Virus record (IMG/VR): IMGVR_UViG_3300020411_004007
Location: 1 to 39,193 of that record
Direction: 5' to 3' (one strand)
Length of the DNA: 39,193 nucleotides
From: a virus
The notes below the pieces were generated by a model. It saw only the letters and a list, made by a program, of their open reading frames with translations. It was not told where the DNA came from and ran no database searches. The position numbers and the translations under genes were made by a program. Below, piece by piece: positions 21,360 through 28,528 of this stretch (within the stretch, counting starts at the first letter, position 1; each line of letters begins with the position of its first letter).

Positions 21360-21953
21360 ATGTTATTTTTTATATTACTATCAATTTTTGGTTGCGCTGC
21401 TGAACTTGACGTCAAAGATACAACAGAAGAAGGATTTGTCGAAGAAGTGGAAGAAGTAGAAAACACTCCACCACAGTTTGGAATTATTCAAGCTGAAGAT
21501 TGTGATCAAATGTTTATTGGTTCTGACGTGTGCAACATGGTACTTTACGATCACAATGAAGATATATGGCAGCTTCATGATCATAAAGGAAAAGTAATAT
21601 TATTAGATTTTTCCACTGTTTGGTGCGGTCCATGCCAAAACGCTGGTCATTACGCGCAGCCACTTCAAGATGAATATGGAGAAGATTTTTTATTTGTTAC
21701 TATTTTAGTTGATGGTGCCACTGGCGATCCTCCTATAAAAGAAGAGGTTGACGAATGGGTTTCGGTGCATAATATTACTACATCACCAGTTTTATATGGC
21801 GATCGTACGCTTTTAGATCAAACCGGTGAAACAGGTTATAGAATCGGTGGCTTTCCAACTTATGTTTTTATAGATAAAAATCTTAAAATACATGTTGGAA
21901 CAGTTGGTTTTAATAATCTATATATTCGTAGCGTTATTGAGGAACTATTATAA
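21360..21953 (+). CDS. TlpA/ResA-like thioredoxin-fold lipoprotein
   Basis: 197 residues. A short leader MLFFILLSIFGC with C12 as probable lipid-modified cysteine, an acidic linker, then a thioredoxin domain with WCGPC (C89, C92), LDFSTVW before it and GGFPTYVFIDK containing the cis-Pro. Such proteins reduce disulfides or cytochrome apoproteins at the outer face of the membrane. This is unusual cargo for a phage and probably of host origin. AGAGGG precedes the ATG, with CTATTTA at 21335. The lipobox (IFGC) is acceptable but not ideal. Confidence 0.8.
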   Translation: MLFFILLSIFGCAAELDVKDTTEEGFVEEVEEVENTPPQFGIIQAEDCDQMFIGSDVCNMVLYDHNEDIWQLHDHKGKVILLDFSTVWCGPCQNAGHYAQPLQDEYGEDFLFVTILVDGATGDPPIKEEVDEWVSVHNITTSPVLYGDRTLLDQTGETGYRIGGFPTYVFIDKNLKIHVGTVGFNNLYIRSVIEELL

Positions 21954-22153
21954 TGTACAAGCTTTACAAATATGACGGTCACTATATCCAAGGTGAGTTA
22001 GTCAGTAAACATTCAAGTGAATCCGCGGCCCTAAAAGCCGCTAAAAAGAAACTAAACTTTAATACTGCGACAAAAAGTAACATTGTCAAGCCAAAAGTAA
22101 TTTGGCTAGATGATAAAAATCACACACCTATAGGATTAATTACAATAAAATGA
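21953..22153 (+). CDS. small hypothetical protein
   Basis: 66 residues, basic, alpha/beta: YKLYKYDGHYIQGELVSKHS, a Lys/Ala helix (ALKAAKKKLNF) and a C-terminal strand VIWLDD...PIGLITIK. It resembles small ArsR-free, stand-alone phage proteins with a beta-alpha-beta core but I cannot assign a family. TAATG and ATGA couplings tie it to both neighbours. Confidence 0.55.
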   Translation: MYKLYKYDGHYIQGELVSKHSSESAALKAAKKKLNFNTATKSNIVKPKVIWLDDKNHTPIGLITIK

Positions 22154-22392
22154 AGAAACATCTAACATTAAAAGCTGGTACCATAGTAAGACTTTCAGAG
22201 CTGGGACATAAAAATTTTTATTATCCCGGAGAAACAGTTACCAAATTATTGGAAGATTGTGAAGTCGACGCATTGCCATGGATTGGCTCATTAAATTTTG
22301 TTGCAATTAAAATACCAACGTTGGTGTTACATTTAGATGTCAGTGACAAATCAGCTTCAGTCGTTTGGGTTTCAAAAGATTTATTAAATTAA
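22150..22392 (+). CDS. small protein, distant VGDLV-family member
   Basis: 80 residues: LTLKAGTIVRLSELGHKNFY, a longer middle (FVAIKIPTLVLHLD) and ASVVWVSKDLL at the end. The first and last strands match the family; the middle is divergent, so membership is tentative. It ends five bases ahead of the tmRNA gene. Function unknown. Confidence 0.5.
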   Translation: MKKHLTLKAGTIVRLSELGHKNFYYPGETVTKLLEDCEVDALPWIGSLNFVAIKIPTLVLHLDVSDKSASVVWVSKDLLN

Positions 22393-22397
22393 AAAAA

Positions 22398-22730
22398 GGG
22401 GGCGTCCAGGCTTCGACAGGATAATGAAATAAAATAGTGCAAGCAGGTTAGACACGACCTCAACAGTTCAAATAATTTAGTTGCAAATAACAACTTACAT
22501 TTCGAACAGCGCTTAGCCGCTTAGTAGGGAGGCTGATTAGAGCCTTCTATCCAATCTAATCAAAACAACAGACAAGTTGTAAAATCAAACCATTTATCAT
22601 CAGCTTGATGGGGGTGATATCTTATTTTCCATCTATCTTTGTTAGTTTGTGATAGTAAACTGGCTAAGCTTGTGAATGACTACAAATGAATTTATTCTGG
22701 ACGTGGGTTCGATTCCCACCGCCTCCACCA
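22398..22730 (+). ncRNA. ssrA: transfer-messenger RNA (tmRNA), tag ANNNLHFEQRLAA
   Basis: 333 bases. The acceptor stem GGGGGCG (22398-22404) pairs with CGCCTCC (22720-22726), including the G3-U70 wobble (22400/22724) that marks alanine charging. The T-arm GTGGG-TTCGATT-CCCAC and an encoded A-CCA close the 3' end. The 5' block GTCCAGGCTTCGACAGG is typical of one-piece tmRNA. The resume codon GCA at 22483 opens a 13-codon frame encoding ANNNLHFEQRLAA, ended by TAG TAG (22522-22527). The LAA end is the usual degradation signal for ClpXP-type proteases. tmRNA rescues stalled ribosomes with SmpB, here presumably host-encoded. Confidence 0.95.
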
Positions 22731-22746
22731 TATAGGGGATAATATT

Positions 22747-22938
22747 ATGTTTAATTGGTTTAAAAAACAAAAAGAGAAAGTAACTGAAAAAACTATCGAG
22801 CACGAAGATTCAATTGAAGAAGCGCTTTGGGAAATCAAAGAAGAATTTGATTTAAAAACGGAAGAAGTAGAGCGTACAGTTATAGATAAAAGACAAAATA
22901 TTGAGTACATGAGAAAAACATTGAAACGCGACCTCTAG
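22747..22938 (+). CDS. small charged coiled-coil protein
   Basis: 63 residues, almost wholly charged helix (NWFKKQKEKVTEKTIEHEDS, then EEALWEIKEEFDLKTEEVER). AGGGG lies ten bases upstream, right after the CCA of the tmRNA. There is no membrane span, but the N-terminal MFNWFKK could be an amphipathic membrane-touching helix. Function unknown. Confidence 0.55.
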   Translation: MFNWFKKQKEKVTEKTIEHEDSIEEALWEIKEEFDLKTEEVERTVIDKRQNIEYMRKTLKRDL

Positions 22939-22945
22939 TTAAGGT

Positions 22946-23188
22946 GTGTACACTGAAGACAAAGATTATTTTCAATTTGAAATAGGCGACATTGTTAAAG
23001 AAGACACAATGCTTGTTTTCTGGGATGATGAACCCTTGATTGGTATTGTATTGGATATCAAAAGACATGTTTATTTTCTTGGCCAAGCTGATTTTGAAAT
23101 TTATCAAGACCAATTAACTATATTTTGGTTTAAAATTGCTAAAATTGAACATGTACCTTCAGATTTAGTTAATTTATTTTCAAGATGA
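22946..23188 (+). CDS. small VGDLV-family protein
   Basis: 80 residues from GTG 22946: YFQFEIGDIVKEDTMLVFWD, LIGIVLDIKRH, LTIFWFKIAKI and a final SDLVNLFS. All four strands match. AAGG immediately precedes the GTG, and the gene follows the previous one by seven bases. Function unknown. Confidence 0.6.
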   Translation: MYTEDKDYFQFEIGDIVKEDTMLVFWDDEPLIGIVLDIKRHVYFLGQADFEIYQDQLTIFWFKIAKIEHVPSDLVNLFSR

Positions 23189-23231
23189 ATGAAACTATGT
23201 TATAGTTAAAATAGGAGTTTTATTTGTTGAT

Positions 23232-23714
23232 ATGATTATAAAAGTTGCTTTTTACAAGGCTCGTGGAGACTACATCAACAGAATTGTGCGTTGGTGGACA
23301 AAAAGCAAATATAGTCATGCGGAACTAATATTGCCTGATGGTGTCACTTGGATTGGTATTAGCCCCTTTAAGGGTTCTATACTAAAAGCAAAACACAAAA
23401 AACACTATAGCGAATTGGAATGGGACTTTATTGAACTAAAAGTTACCGAAGAACAATTAAAAGTTATAAATGAGTTTTACGAAAGCACTAAAGGCGCCAA
23501 ATATGATTGGATTGGTATGATGTTATCACAATGCTTACCATTTCACATTAAAGAAAAAGAAAAGTGGTATTGCAGTGAGTGGATTGCATATGCATTAAGA
23601 ATAAGCTGTGTCATTGATTGGAGACTAATTAAAATTTACGATAGAGCGGATTTATCTCCCGCTGTGTTGTATAAAATTATAATGGCCTCTAAAAATGAAA
23701 AAATACAAAGCTGA
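23232..23714 (+). CDS. permuted NlpC/P60-type (YiiX-like) cysteine hydrolase
   Basis: 160 residues. SKYSHAELILPDG gives the catalytic His (H29), and KWYCSEWIAYALR gives the Cys (C114), with His before Cys in the order of circularly permuted papain-like enzymes. These cleave or transfer acyl or amide bonds in lipids or peptidoglycan; many phages carry one of unknown role. AGGAG lies 17 bases upstream, and a weak TATAGT sits at 23201. The 3' end overlaps the next gene. Confidence 0.7.
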   Translation: MIIKVAFYKARGDYINRIVRWWTKSKYSHAELILPDGVTWIGISPFKGSILKAKHKKHYSELEWDFIELKVTEEQLKVINEFYESTKGAKYDWIGMMLSQCLPFHIKEKEKWYCSEWIAYALRISCVIDWRLIKIYDRADLSPAVLYKIIMASKNEKIQS

Positions 23715-23901
23715 CGAATGGGTTTATTATTGCAGATTACCAGACGTTGAATACTTTAAAGATGAAAGAGAACCAGCACTTGTTTTAGCAGTGTTAGATA
23801 ATGACATATTTTATGATTATAAAATTTTTATTGAAAAAACAGGAAAAATAAAAAAAGTTAGAGAGTCACACCTTTTTTCAATGACGCCACCTACGTATTA
23901 A
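23695..23901 (+). CDS. small VGDLV-like protein
   Basis: 68 residues: KKYKADEWVYYCRLPD, PALVLAVLDNDIFYDYKIFI and VRESHLFSM. ADEWV replaces VGDLV, but the PALVLAVLD and terminal SHLFSM strands match. A tentative family member. It overlaps the NlpC/P60-like gene by 20 bases. Function unknown. Confidence 0.52.
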   Translation: MKKYKADEWVYYCRLPDVEYFKDEREPALVLAVLDNDIFYDYKIFIEKTGKIKKVRESHLFSMTPPTY

Positions 23902-23917
23902 TAGGGACGGCAATAAT

Positions 23918-24952
23918 ATGCTTAAAAAGTTTGCACTTTTGTTTGCAATTTTTAGTGCTGCGTGCACTCAAGATTATGCAGTAGTGACTGGCGAAACTAA
24001 AACAATAGTAGTAACCGAAACAGTAACTGAAACTGTCACAGAAACCGTGACAGAAGAAGTAGAAGTTCCGGTTTATGTAGAAGTAGAAGTACCTGTAAAC
24101 GAAGGTGTAATATGGATTGATTCATTTACACAACCAATGTCGGTGGATGGAATTGATATTCTGTGGGTTATTGATAAGTCTGGTTCAATGATGCGCTATA
24201 ATGACGAGTTACTAGCTGGAGTTGAAGCGATGTTGTTGGCTCTTCCCACTTCTGATTGGCGGCTCGTAATGATTAATGCAGACTCTAGCCACTCAGTTAC
24301 TAGCACCGAATTTCCCTTAGTGCCCGGTGATGATATATTGGATGCAGAAGATATGTTGAATACATTACGATCAGCGCACAGGGAAGAAGGTTTTAACGCA
24401 ACATATGAATATATTGTAAATAATCCTTATTCTTCCACTTGGATGAGACCCGACGCTGGACTTTTGGTAGTGTTTGTTTCTGATGAAGAAGAGCAAAGTA
24501 ACTATGAATACCCAGCAGTGACCGATTTTTTGAGTTGGTACCAAAGCCAAAGAATGGGCTCTGTATTTATTGCTAGCATTGTTAATTTGGAAGCTTCTGA
24601 CAGCCTATGTACCCATTATTTCAGTCCTCTTGATGTTGGTCATAGATATATGGAAGCAGCCAATCTTTTAGGTGGCACCGTTGTTGATATATGTGATGAA
24701 GACTGGTCTCCGGGAGTTACCGATGCCACACACTCAATTGAACCCTATGAAAAAATTGAATTAACACATAAACCAGAAATTGATTCAATCAGGGTTTTTG
24801 TCAATGGTGCTTTGAATCATGAATGGTTATATATAGAATCAGAAAATACTGTATATTTTACCACAATACCATCGGCCGGCGAGCTTGTAGAAGTTGGCTA
24901 CAGGTATATTGAAACCAGCTCATACAGCTCTACGACTGACACTGGTTCATAG
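23918..24952 (+). CDS. VWA-domain lipoprotein
   Basis: 344 residues. The leader MLKKFALLFAIFSAAC has a good lipobox (SAAC, C16). Residues 28-60 are a repetitive linker of VTET and VEV units. The VWA domain starts at GIDILWVIDKSGSMM (MIDAS D86, S88, S90), with FVSDEEEQSN as a later metal-site loop. VWA domains bind proteins through a metal. I know this kind of DILWVID-SGSM lipoprotein mainly from Myxococcota and related bacteria, so host origin is plausible. It may alter the host surface, for instance to block other phages or mediate contact. Confidence 0.75.
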   Translation: MLKKFALLFAIFSAACTQDYAVVTGETKTIVVTETVTETVTETVTEEVEVPVYVEVEVPVNEGVIWIDSFTQPMSVDGIDILWVIDKSGSMMRYNDELLAGVEAMLLALPTSDWRLVMINADSSHSVTSTEFPLVPGDDILDAEDMLNTLRSAHREEGFNATYEYIVNNPYSSTWMRPDAGLLVVFVSDEEEQSNYEYPAVTDFLSWYQSQRMGSVFIASIVNLEASDSLCTHYFSPLDVGHRYMEAANLLGGTVVDICDEDWSPGVTDATHSIEPYEKIELTHKPEIDSIRVFVNGALNHEWLYIESENTVYFTTIPSAGELVEVGYRYIETSSYSSTTDTGS

Positions 24953-24963
24953 TAAAATATTAA

Positions 24964-24992
24964 TTGACATCAAAACTATATTGTGTTATATT
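24964..24992 (+). promoter_or_regulatory. sigma70-like promoter, extended -10
   Basis: TTGACA at 24964, a 17-bp spacer ending TTGTGT and TATATT at 24987-24992. It has the same -10 and GTGT extension as the left-region promoters but only one TTGACA box. It drives the adenylyltransferase gene at 25016. Confidence 0.75.
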
Positions 24993-25015
24993 TATTGCAT
25001 ACGTAAGGAGTTAGT

Positions 25016-25483
25016 GTGACTGTACACAATAAAATGTTTGATGAAAGTTCTGAAAACGAACGCCCCACTATTATGGTTTCTGGCGGTTTTGATCCGGTGC
25101 ATGCTGGTCATATAAGAATGATCAGAGCGGCCGCAAAATATGGTGATGTGATTGTTATAGCAAATTCTGATGCTTGGTTACATAATAAAAAAGGTTTTGT
25201 TTTTATGGACTTTCATCAACGTTCTGAAATATTAAACGCTATTAAAGGTGTTATTTTAGTTGATTCAGTTGATGATTCGGATGGAACTGTATGTGAAGCA
25301 ATTAGAAGGCTTCGCCCCACTTATTTTGCTAACGGAGGTGATCGTGGTAAACACAACACACCAGAACAAAATGTTTGTGATGAATTAGGTATAGAAATGC
25401 TGTGGAGCATTGGTGGTGATGAAAAAGTTGCCGCTTCTTCTGATTTGGTTAAAAGCGTAGTAAATAAATTTTCTGAACGTTAG
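25016..25483 (+). CDS. cytidylyltransferase-fold adenylyltransferase (HldE/RfaE C-domain-like)
   Basis: 155 residues from GTG 25016 with TAAGGAG upstream. VSGGFDPVHAGHIRMI has the HxGH motif (H29, H32), and later FANGGDRGKHNTPE matches the sugar-1-phosphate adenylyltransferase branch that makes ADP-heptose, although glycerol-3-phosphate cytidylyltransferases are close relatives. Given the glycosyltransferase cluster downstream, it may supply an activated sugar. It has its own promoter at 24964. Confidence 0.72.
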   Translation: MTVHNKMFDESSENERPTIMVSGGFDPVHAGHIRMIRAAAKYGDVIVIANSDAWLHNKKGFVFMDFHQRSEILNAIKGVILVDSVDDSDGTVCEAIRRLRPTYFANGGDRGKHNTPEQNVCDELGIEMLWSIGGDEKVAASSDLVKSVVNKFSER

Positions 25484-25485
25484 AC

Positions 25486-25514
25486 TTGACTTCTATTCAC
25501 TCTCTAGTTATAGT
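25486..25514 (+). promoter_or_regulatory. sigma70-like promoter overlapping a start codon
   Basis: TTGACT at 25486, a 17-bp spacer and TATAGT at 25509-25514. The next in-frame ATG (25515) directly abuts the -10, so transcripts from here would begin about 25521 and miss it. The ATG at 25542 is then the first usable start. Confidence 0.6.
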
Positions 25515-26048
25515 ATGAGTGAAGATTTTAAAAGTGATAAAATGGTATCATTTGGTTATCAAACACTCAAACTTGACGCAACATATAGACCGATTGACAT
25601 TATATCTGGGGTTGAAGCTTTAGTAATGTGTATAGTTGGGAAAGCAAAAGCAATTGAAAATTATGATGCTCAAATTTGTTCCCCAAGCAAAAGCTTCAAT
25701 ATTCCCTCAGTAATAGTACTTCAGAGAGTAGTAAAGTTCAGATTATCAACACCTACATGCAGCAGAAATGGTGTTTTTCAAAGAGATCACAATGTATGTC
25801 AATATTGTAGTGTAAAATTTACAGATAAAGAACTAACTTTAGATCACATTTTACCAAAGTCTAGAGGGGGAAAAAACACTTGGGATAACCTTGTGGCCGC
25901 TTGTAAAAAATGTAATCAAAAGAAAGGTGATCGAACACCAAAAGAATCAGGCATGATCCCTATTAACAAGCCTATCGCACCAAAAAATAATTTGGTCAAG
26001 ATTACGCCGTATTTAAAGAAAATTTGGAAAAATTATTTATGGAACTAA
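25515..26048 (+). CDS. HNH endonuclease
   Basis: 177 residues from ATG 25515. If the promoter at 25486 is real, translation probably begins at M10 (25542), where the conserved part starts. The HNH domain has C95-x2-C98, LDHILPKSRGG (D110, H111), WDNL (N125) and C130-x2-C133, a complete zinc-supported HNH nuclease. It is free-standing with no intron or guide RNA feature beside it. It could be a homing-type or genome-degrading nuclease, or a packaging-linked nicking enzyme. Confidence 0.85.
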   Translation: MSEDFKSDKMVSFGYQTLKLDATYRPIDIISGVEALVMCIVGKAKAIENYDAQICSPSKSFNIPSVIVLQRVVKFRLSTPTCSRNGVFQRDHNVCQYCSVKFTDKELTLDHILPKSRGGKNTWDNLVAACKKCNQKKGDRTPKESGMIPINKPIAPKNNLVKITPYLKKIWKNYLWN

Positions 26049-26057
26049 GGAGGTAAA

Positions 26058-26531
26058 ATGTCCATTTATACAAAGCTGCAGAGCTTAAACCTGCCGGAAG
26101 ACGCTAAGGTTAGTCTTCGATTTAGTGAAGGAACAGATGTTTTTGTTCATAACGAAACAGAAGTCGAAACTGCACTATCTGACACTGATGTGGTAACTCG
26201 TTTTAGTGAACTTGTCGCTACTAGAGGTTTAGATGCGCAGACCAGATGGGGCGACAATATTGTACAAGAAATCAGAGATCAAGGCATGCTTGATGATTAT
26301 GAACGTGATGATACTTTTTCTGATTATATTGCTGAAATGATGAATGAAAATTTTTACGAATTCGATTTTATTGAAGCATCAACTGAAAAATACGATCATA
26401 AACGTGGATTTTGCACATTATCAGCAGAAGTCGAAGTACCTGTTACAAATTTAATGCAAGTACAGCCTGATTTATTTGGTTGGGACGTTGTTGTTGAAAC
26501 CCCACTGGGAATTTTGACAGTCGACGCTTAA
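26058..26531 (+). CDS. hypothetical acidic phage protein
   Basis: 157 residues with strong AAGGAGG upstream. Mixed alpha/beta: an N-terminal strand pair (AKVSLRFSEGTDVFVHNETE), helices with an acidic face (DYERDDTFSDYIAEMMNENF) and C-terminal strands (FCTLSAEVEVPVTN). I recall similar proteins in marine phages without any known role. No catalytic motif. Confidence 0.6.
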   Translation: MSIYTKLQSLNLPEDAKVSLRFSEGTDVFVHNETEVETALSDTDVVTRFSELVATRGLDAQTRWGDNIVQEIRDQGMLDDYERDDTFSDYIAEMMNENFYEFDFIEASTEKYDHKRGFCTLSAEVEVPVTNLMQVQPDLFGWDVVVETPLGILTVDA

Positions 26532-26570
26532 TAGTTATCTATATTCTACTTATTACAGGAGGGTTTTATA

Positions 26571-26627
26571 ATGAACACGTGTGATAAGTGCGGTTGCTCT
26601 ACTTCTTGCGAATGCGAGTGCTGCTAA
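26571..26627 (+). CDS. 18-residue peptide with seven cysteines
   Basis: The frame encodes MNTCDKCGCSTSCECECC. Seven of 18 residues are cysteine, in CxxCxC, CxCxCC spacing, like a very short metallothionein. AGGAGGG at 26557-26563, seven bases ahead of the ATG, is the strongest ribosome site in the region, which argues that it is made. It ends ten bases before the tRNA. Likely roles are metal or thiol binding, or interference with a host zinc protein; all are inference. Confidence 0.6.
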   Translation: MNTCDKCGCSTSCECECC

Positions 26628-26636
26628 ATTTTATAT

Positions 26637-26710
26637 TGGGGTGAAGCGCCATTGGCAGGTGCACCGGGTTGTTACCCCGGCCGTTGTTGGTTCGAATCCA
26701 ACTGCCCCAG
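26637..26710 (+). tRNA. tRNA-Asn (GTT)
   Basis: Cloverleaf of 74 bases: acceptor TGGGGTG/TGCCCCA, D-arm GCGC/GTGC, anticodon stem CCGGG/CCCGG around loop TTGTTAC with anticodon GTT at 26671-26673, and T-arm GTTGG-TTCGAAT-CCAAC. The discriminator is G and CCA is not encoded, unlike in the tmRNA. A T6 run follows. An AT-rich phage with many AAT/AAC codons would gain from an extra tRNA-Asn. Confidence 0.95.
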
Positions 26711-26740
26711 TATTTTTTATTTAAAGCTATAGTTATTAAG

Positions 26741-26890
26741 GTGGTAGAAACTATAGTTGAATTAATGATTTTGGCAATGGCTATGTTTTTGGCTGCGTTT
26801 TTTTGTTTGAGAGTATTGTTATTGCCAGATGCACCAACTACCACAATAGAAAAAATTTATGAAGTCGAAGAGGCGATATACCAAGAATGA
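26741..26890 (+). CDS. 50-residue single-span membrane protein
   Basis: From GTG 26741 the frame gives VETIVELMILAMAMFLAAFF, CLRVLLLPDAPTT and an acidic tail (EKIYEVEEAIYQE). One membrane helix is clear. ATG 26765 is an alternative start; the longer frame reaching back to 26669 would run through the tRNA and is unlikely. The tail overlaps the next gene. Function unknown. Confidence 0.45.
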   Translation: MVETIVELMILAMAMFLAAFFCLRVLLLPDAPTTTIEKIYEVEEAIYQE

Positions 26891-27116
26891 TAAAGTTTTG
26901 GTTAAATCATTTGCAGGTCCCGACGTATGTGTTATATTAAAAAAGAGATACTTAGTCCGTCAATCAAAAAGTAAATTAGGGGTTGATGGATGGGAAGCAC
27001 AAATTATTAATCAAAAAGAGGTTGACAAACTGCGCAAACGTGGTGTACCATATACCAAAGGCGAAAAGCCTATGGTTTGGGTTTTTGATTGGGAAATAAT
27101 AAAAAAATGTCGATAA
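26859..27116 (+). CDS. small VGDLV-like protein
   Basis: 85 residues: RRYTKNDKVLVKSFAGPDVC, VILKKRYLVRQSK, an extended basic middle and MVWVFDWEIIKK at the end. NDKVLV replaces VGDLV; the VWVFDWEII strand matches the end of the family fold. Basic overall, so nucleic acid binding is conceivable. Tentative member. Confidence 0.52.
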   Translation: MKSKRRYTKNDKVLVKSFAGPDVCVILKKRYLVRQSKSKLGVDGWEAQIINQKEVDKLRKRGVPYTKGEKPMVWVFDWEIIKKCR

Positions 27117-27150
27117 TGAGACTACTTACAGCAGGGCTAATTAATAATAT

Positions 27151-28488
27151 ATGGCTAAGAAAAACTATGTTTTAGATACTAGCGTATTTCTCACGGACGC
27201 TGATTCAATATTTAAATTTTCAAATAATGACATTTTCGTACCTTTAAAGGTTTTAGAAGAAATCGATGGACACAAAAAGAGGCAAGATTCGGTCGGAATT
27301 AATGCGAGAAAAATTATTCGTATTTTTGATGACTTGAGAAATAAAGGAAGCCTGCAGAAAGGCGTAAGAATTGCTAAAGGCGCAGGAATTGTTAAAGTTA
27401 TTTCTTATGAGGCACTGAAAAATGTAATTTTTCCACCTGACCTAGATCTTAGACATCCCGATCACATGATTATAGCAACTGCTGTTTCTTTGAGACAAAA
27501 AAGCGCAGATAGCCGTAAAACAGTAATTGTGTCTAGAGACATTAATATGAGAGTAATTGCTGATTCAGTAGGCTTATTATCCGAAGATTATATTTCTGAA
27601 AGTGCAGTCACATCATCCGAAGAATTATATGAAGGGTTTACAGTTTTTTCTGTTGATGATCAAATTATTGATAGATTTTATGCTGATGAGCCAATTATGA
27701 TTGCAAAAGATGAAGTTCAAGAACAATGGATGCCAAATCAATATCTTTTGCTAGTTTCTAATGCCAACGACAAAAAAAGCGCATTAGCACGCTTTAAAGA
27801 CCATTTCCAGCCTCTTCAAAAGGTTGCGCATGACAAACTACCAGATTGGCGTATCGCAGCAAGGAATAAGGAACAAGCGTTTGCAATTGATTTATTGATG
27901 GATCCAACAGTTAAGGTTGTATCCTTAGTTGGCCGCGCAGGATCTGGTAAAACTTTATGTGCAATTGCTGCTGGTCTTCAACAAACAATTGGTCTTCGCG
28001 GAGAAAACGTTTACGATAGGGTAATAGTTTCGCGACCTGTGCAGCCTTTAGGAAAAGATATTGGTTATTTGCCGGGAACTATGGAAGAAAAAATGTTGCC
28101 ATGGTTAATGCCAATTCAAGACAATTTACAATTTCTTCTAGGTGGTGACAAAAATGCCTTACAGATGTATATGGATAAAGGCAAAATTGAAATAGAAGCA
28201 CTAACTTACATAAGGGGTCGTTCAATATCCAATACATTTATGATTATTGATGAAGCACAAAACCTCACAGCTCACGAAATTAAAACAATTATTACTCGCG
28301 TTGGTGAAGGAACAAAAATCATTTTGACTGGAGATATTGAGCAAATTGATAATGTTTATGTTAACGAGACAACAAACGGATTAGCACACGCTGTAGAAAA
28401 ATTTAAACTATATCCAATTGCTGGTCATATAATGTTTAAAAAAGGTGAACGTTCTGAAGTTGCAAGTTTAGCGGCTAAAGTACTATAA
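27151..28488 (+). CDS. phoH: PIN-PhoH fusion ATPase (PhoH2-type)
   Basis: 445 residues. The N-terminal PIN RNase domain starts KNYVLDTSVFLTD (D9), with acidic residues in VLEEIDGHK and VIVSRDINMR. The C-terminal PhoH ATPase has VGRAGSGKT (Walker A, K267), FMIIDEAQNLT (Walker B, D367-E368) and ILTGDIEQID. PIN-PhoH proteins are described as RNA helicase/ribonucleases and are frequent in marine phages. The usual full length is about 430-460, so it is intact. It probably alters host or phage RNA turnover. Confidence 0.9.
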   Translation: MAKKNYVLDTSVFLTDADSIFKFSNNDIFVPLKVLEEIDGHKKRQDSVGINARKIIRIFDDLRNKGSLQKGVRIAKGAGIVKVISYEALKNVIFPPDLDLRHPDHMIIATAVSLRQKSADSRKTVIVSRDINMRVIADSVGLLSEDYISESAVTSSEELYEGFTVFSVDDQIIDRFYADEPIMIAKDEVQEQWMPNQYLLLVSNANDKKSALARFKDHFQPLQKVAHDKLPDWRIAARNKEQAFAIDLLMDPTVKVVSLVGRAGSGKTLCAIAAGLQQTIGLRGENVYDRVIVSRPVQPLGKDIGYLPGTMEEKMLPWLMPIQDNLQFLLGGDKNALQMYMDKGKIEIEALTYIRGRSISNTFMIIDEAQNLTAHEIKTIITRVGEGTKIILTGDIEQIDNVYVNETTNGLAHAVEKFKLYPIAGHIMFKKGERSEVASLAAKVL

Positions 28489-28528
28489 ATATAAAATTTT
28501 TATTGTATAATCTATCAAAGGAGTTAAA

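Noticed and set aside
28484-28491. TATAAATA, identical to the T4 late promoter consensus
   Set aside because: Only one copy was noticed, in AT-rich DNA overlapping the PhoH stop codon; other genes show CTATTTA instead, so a T4-type late system is not supported.
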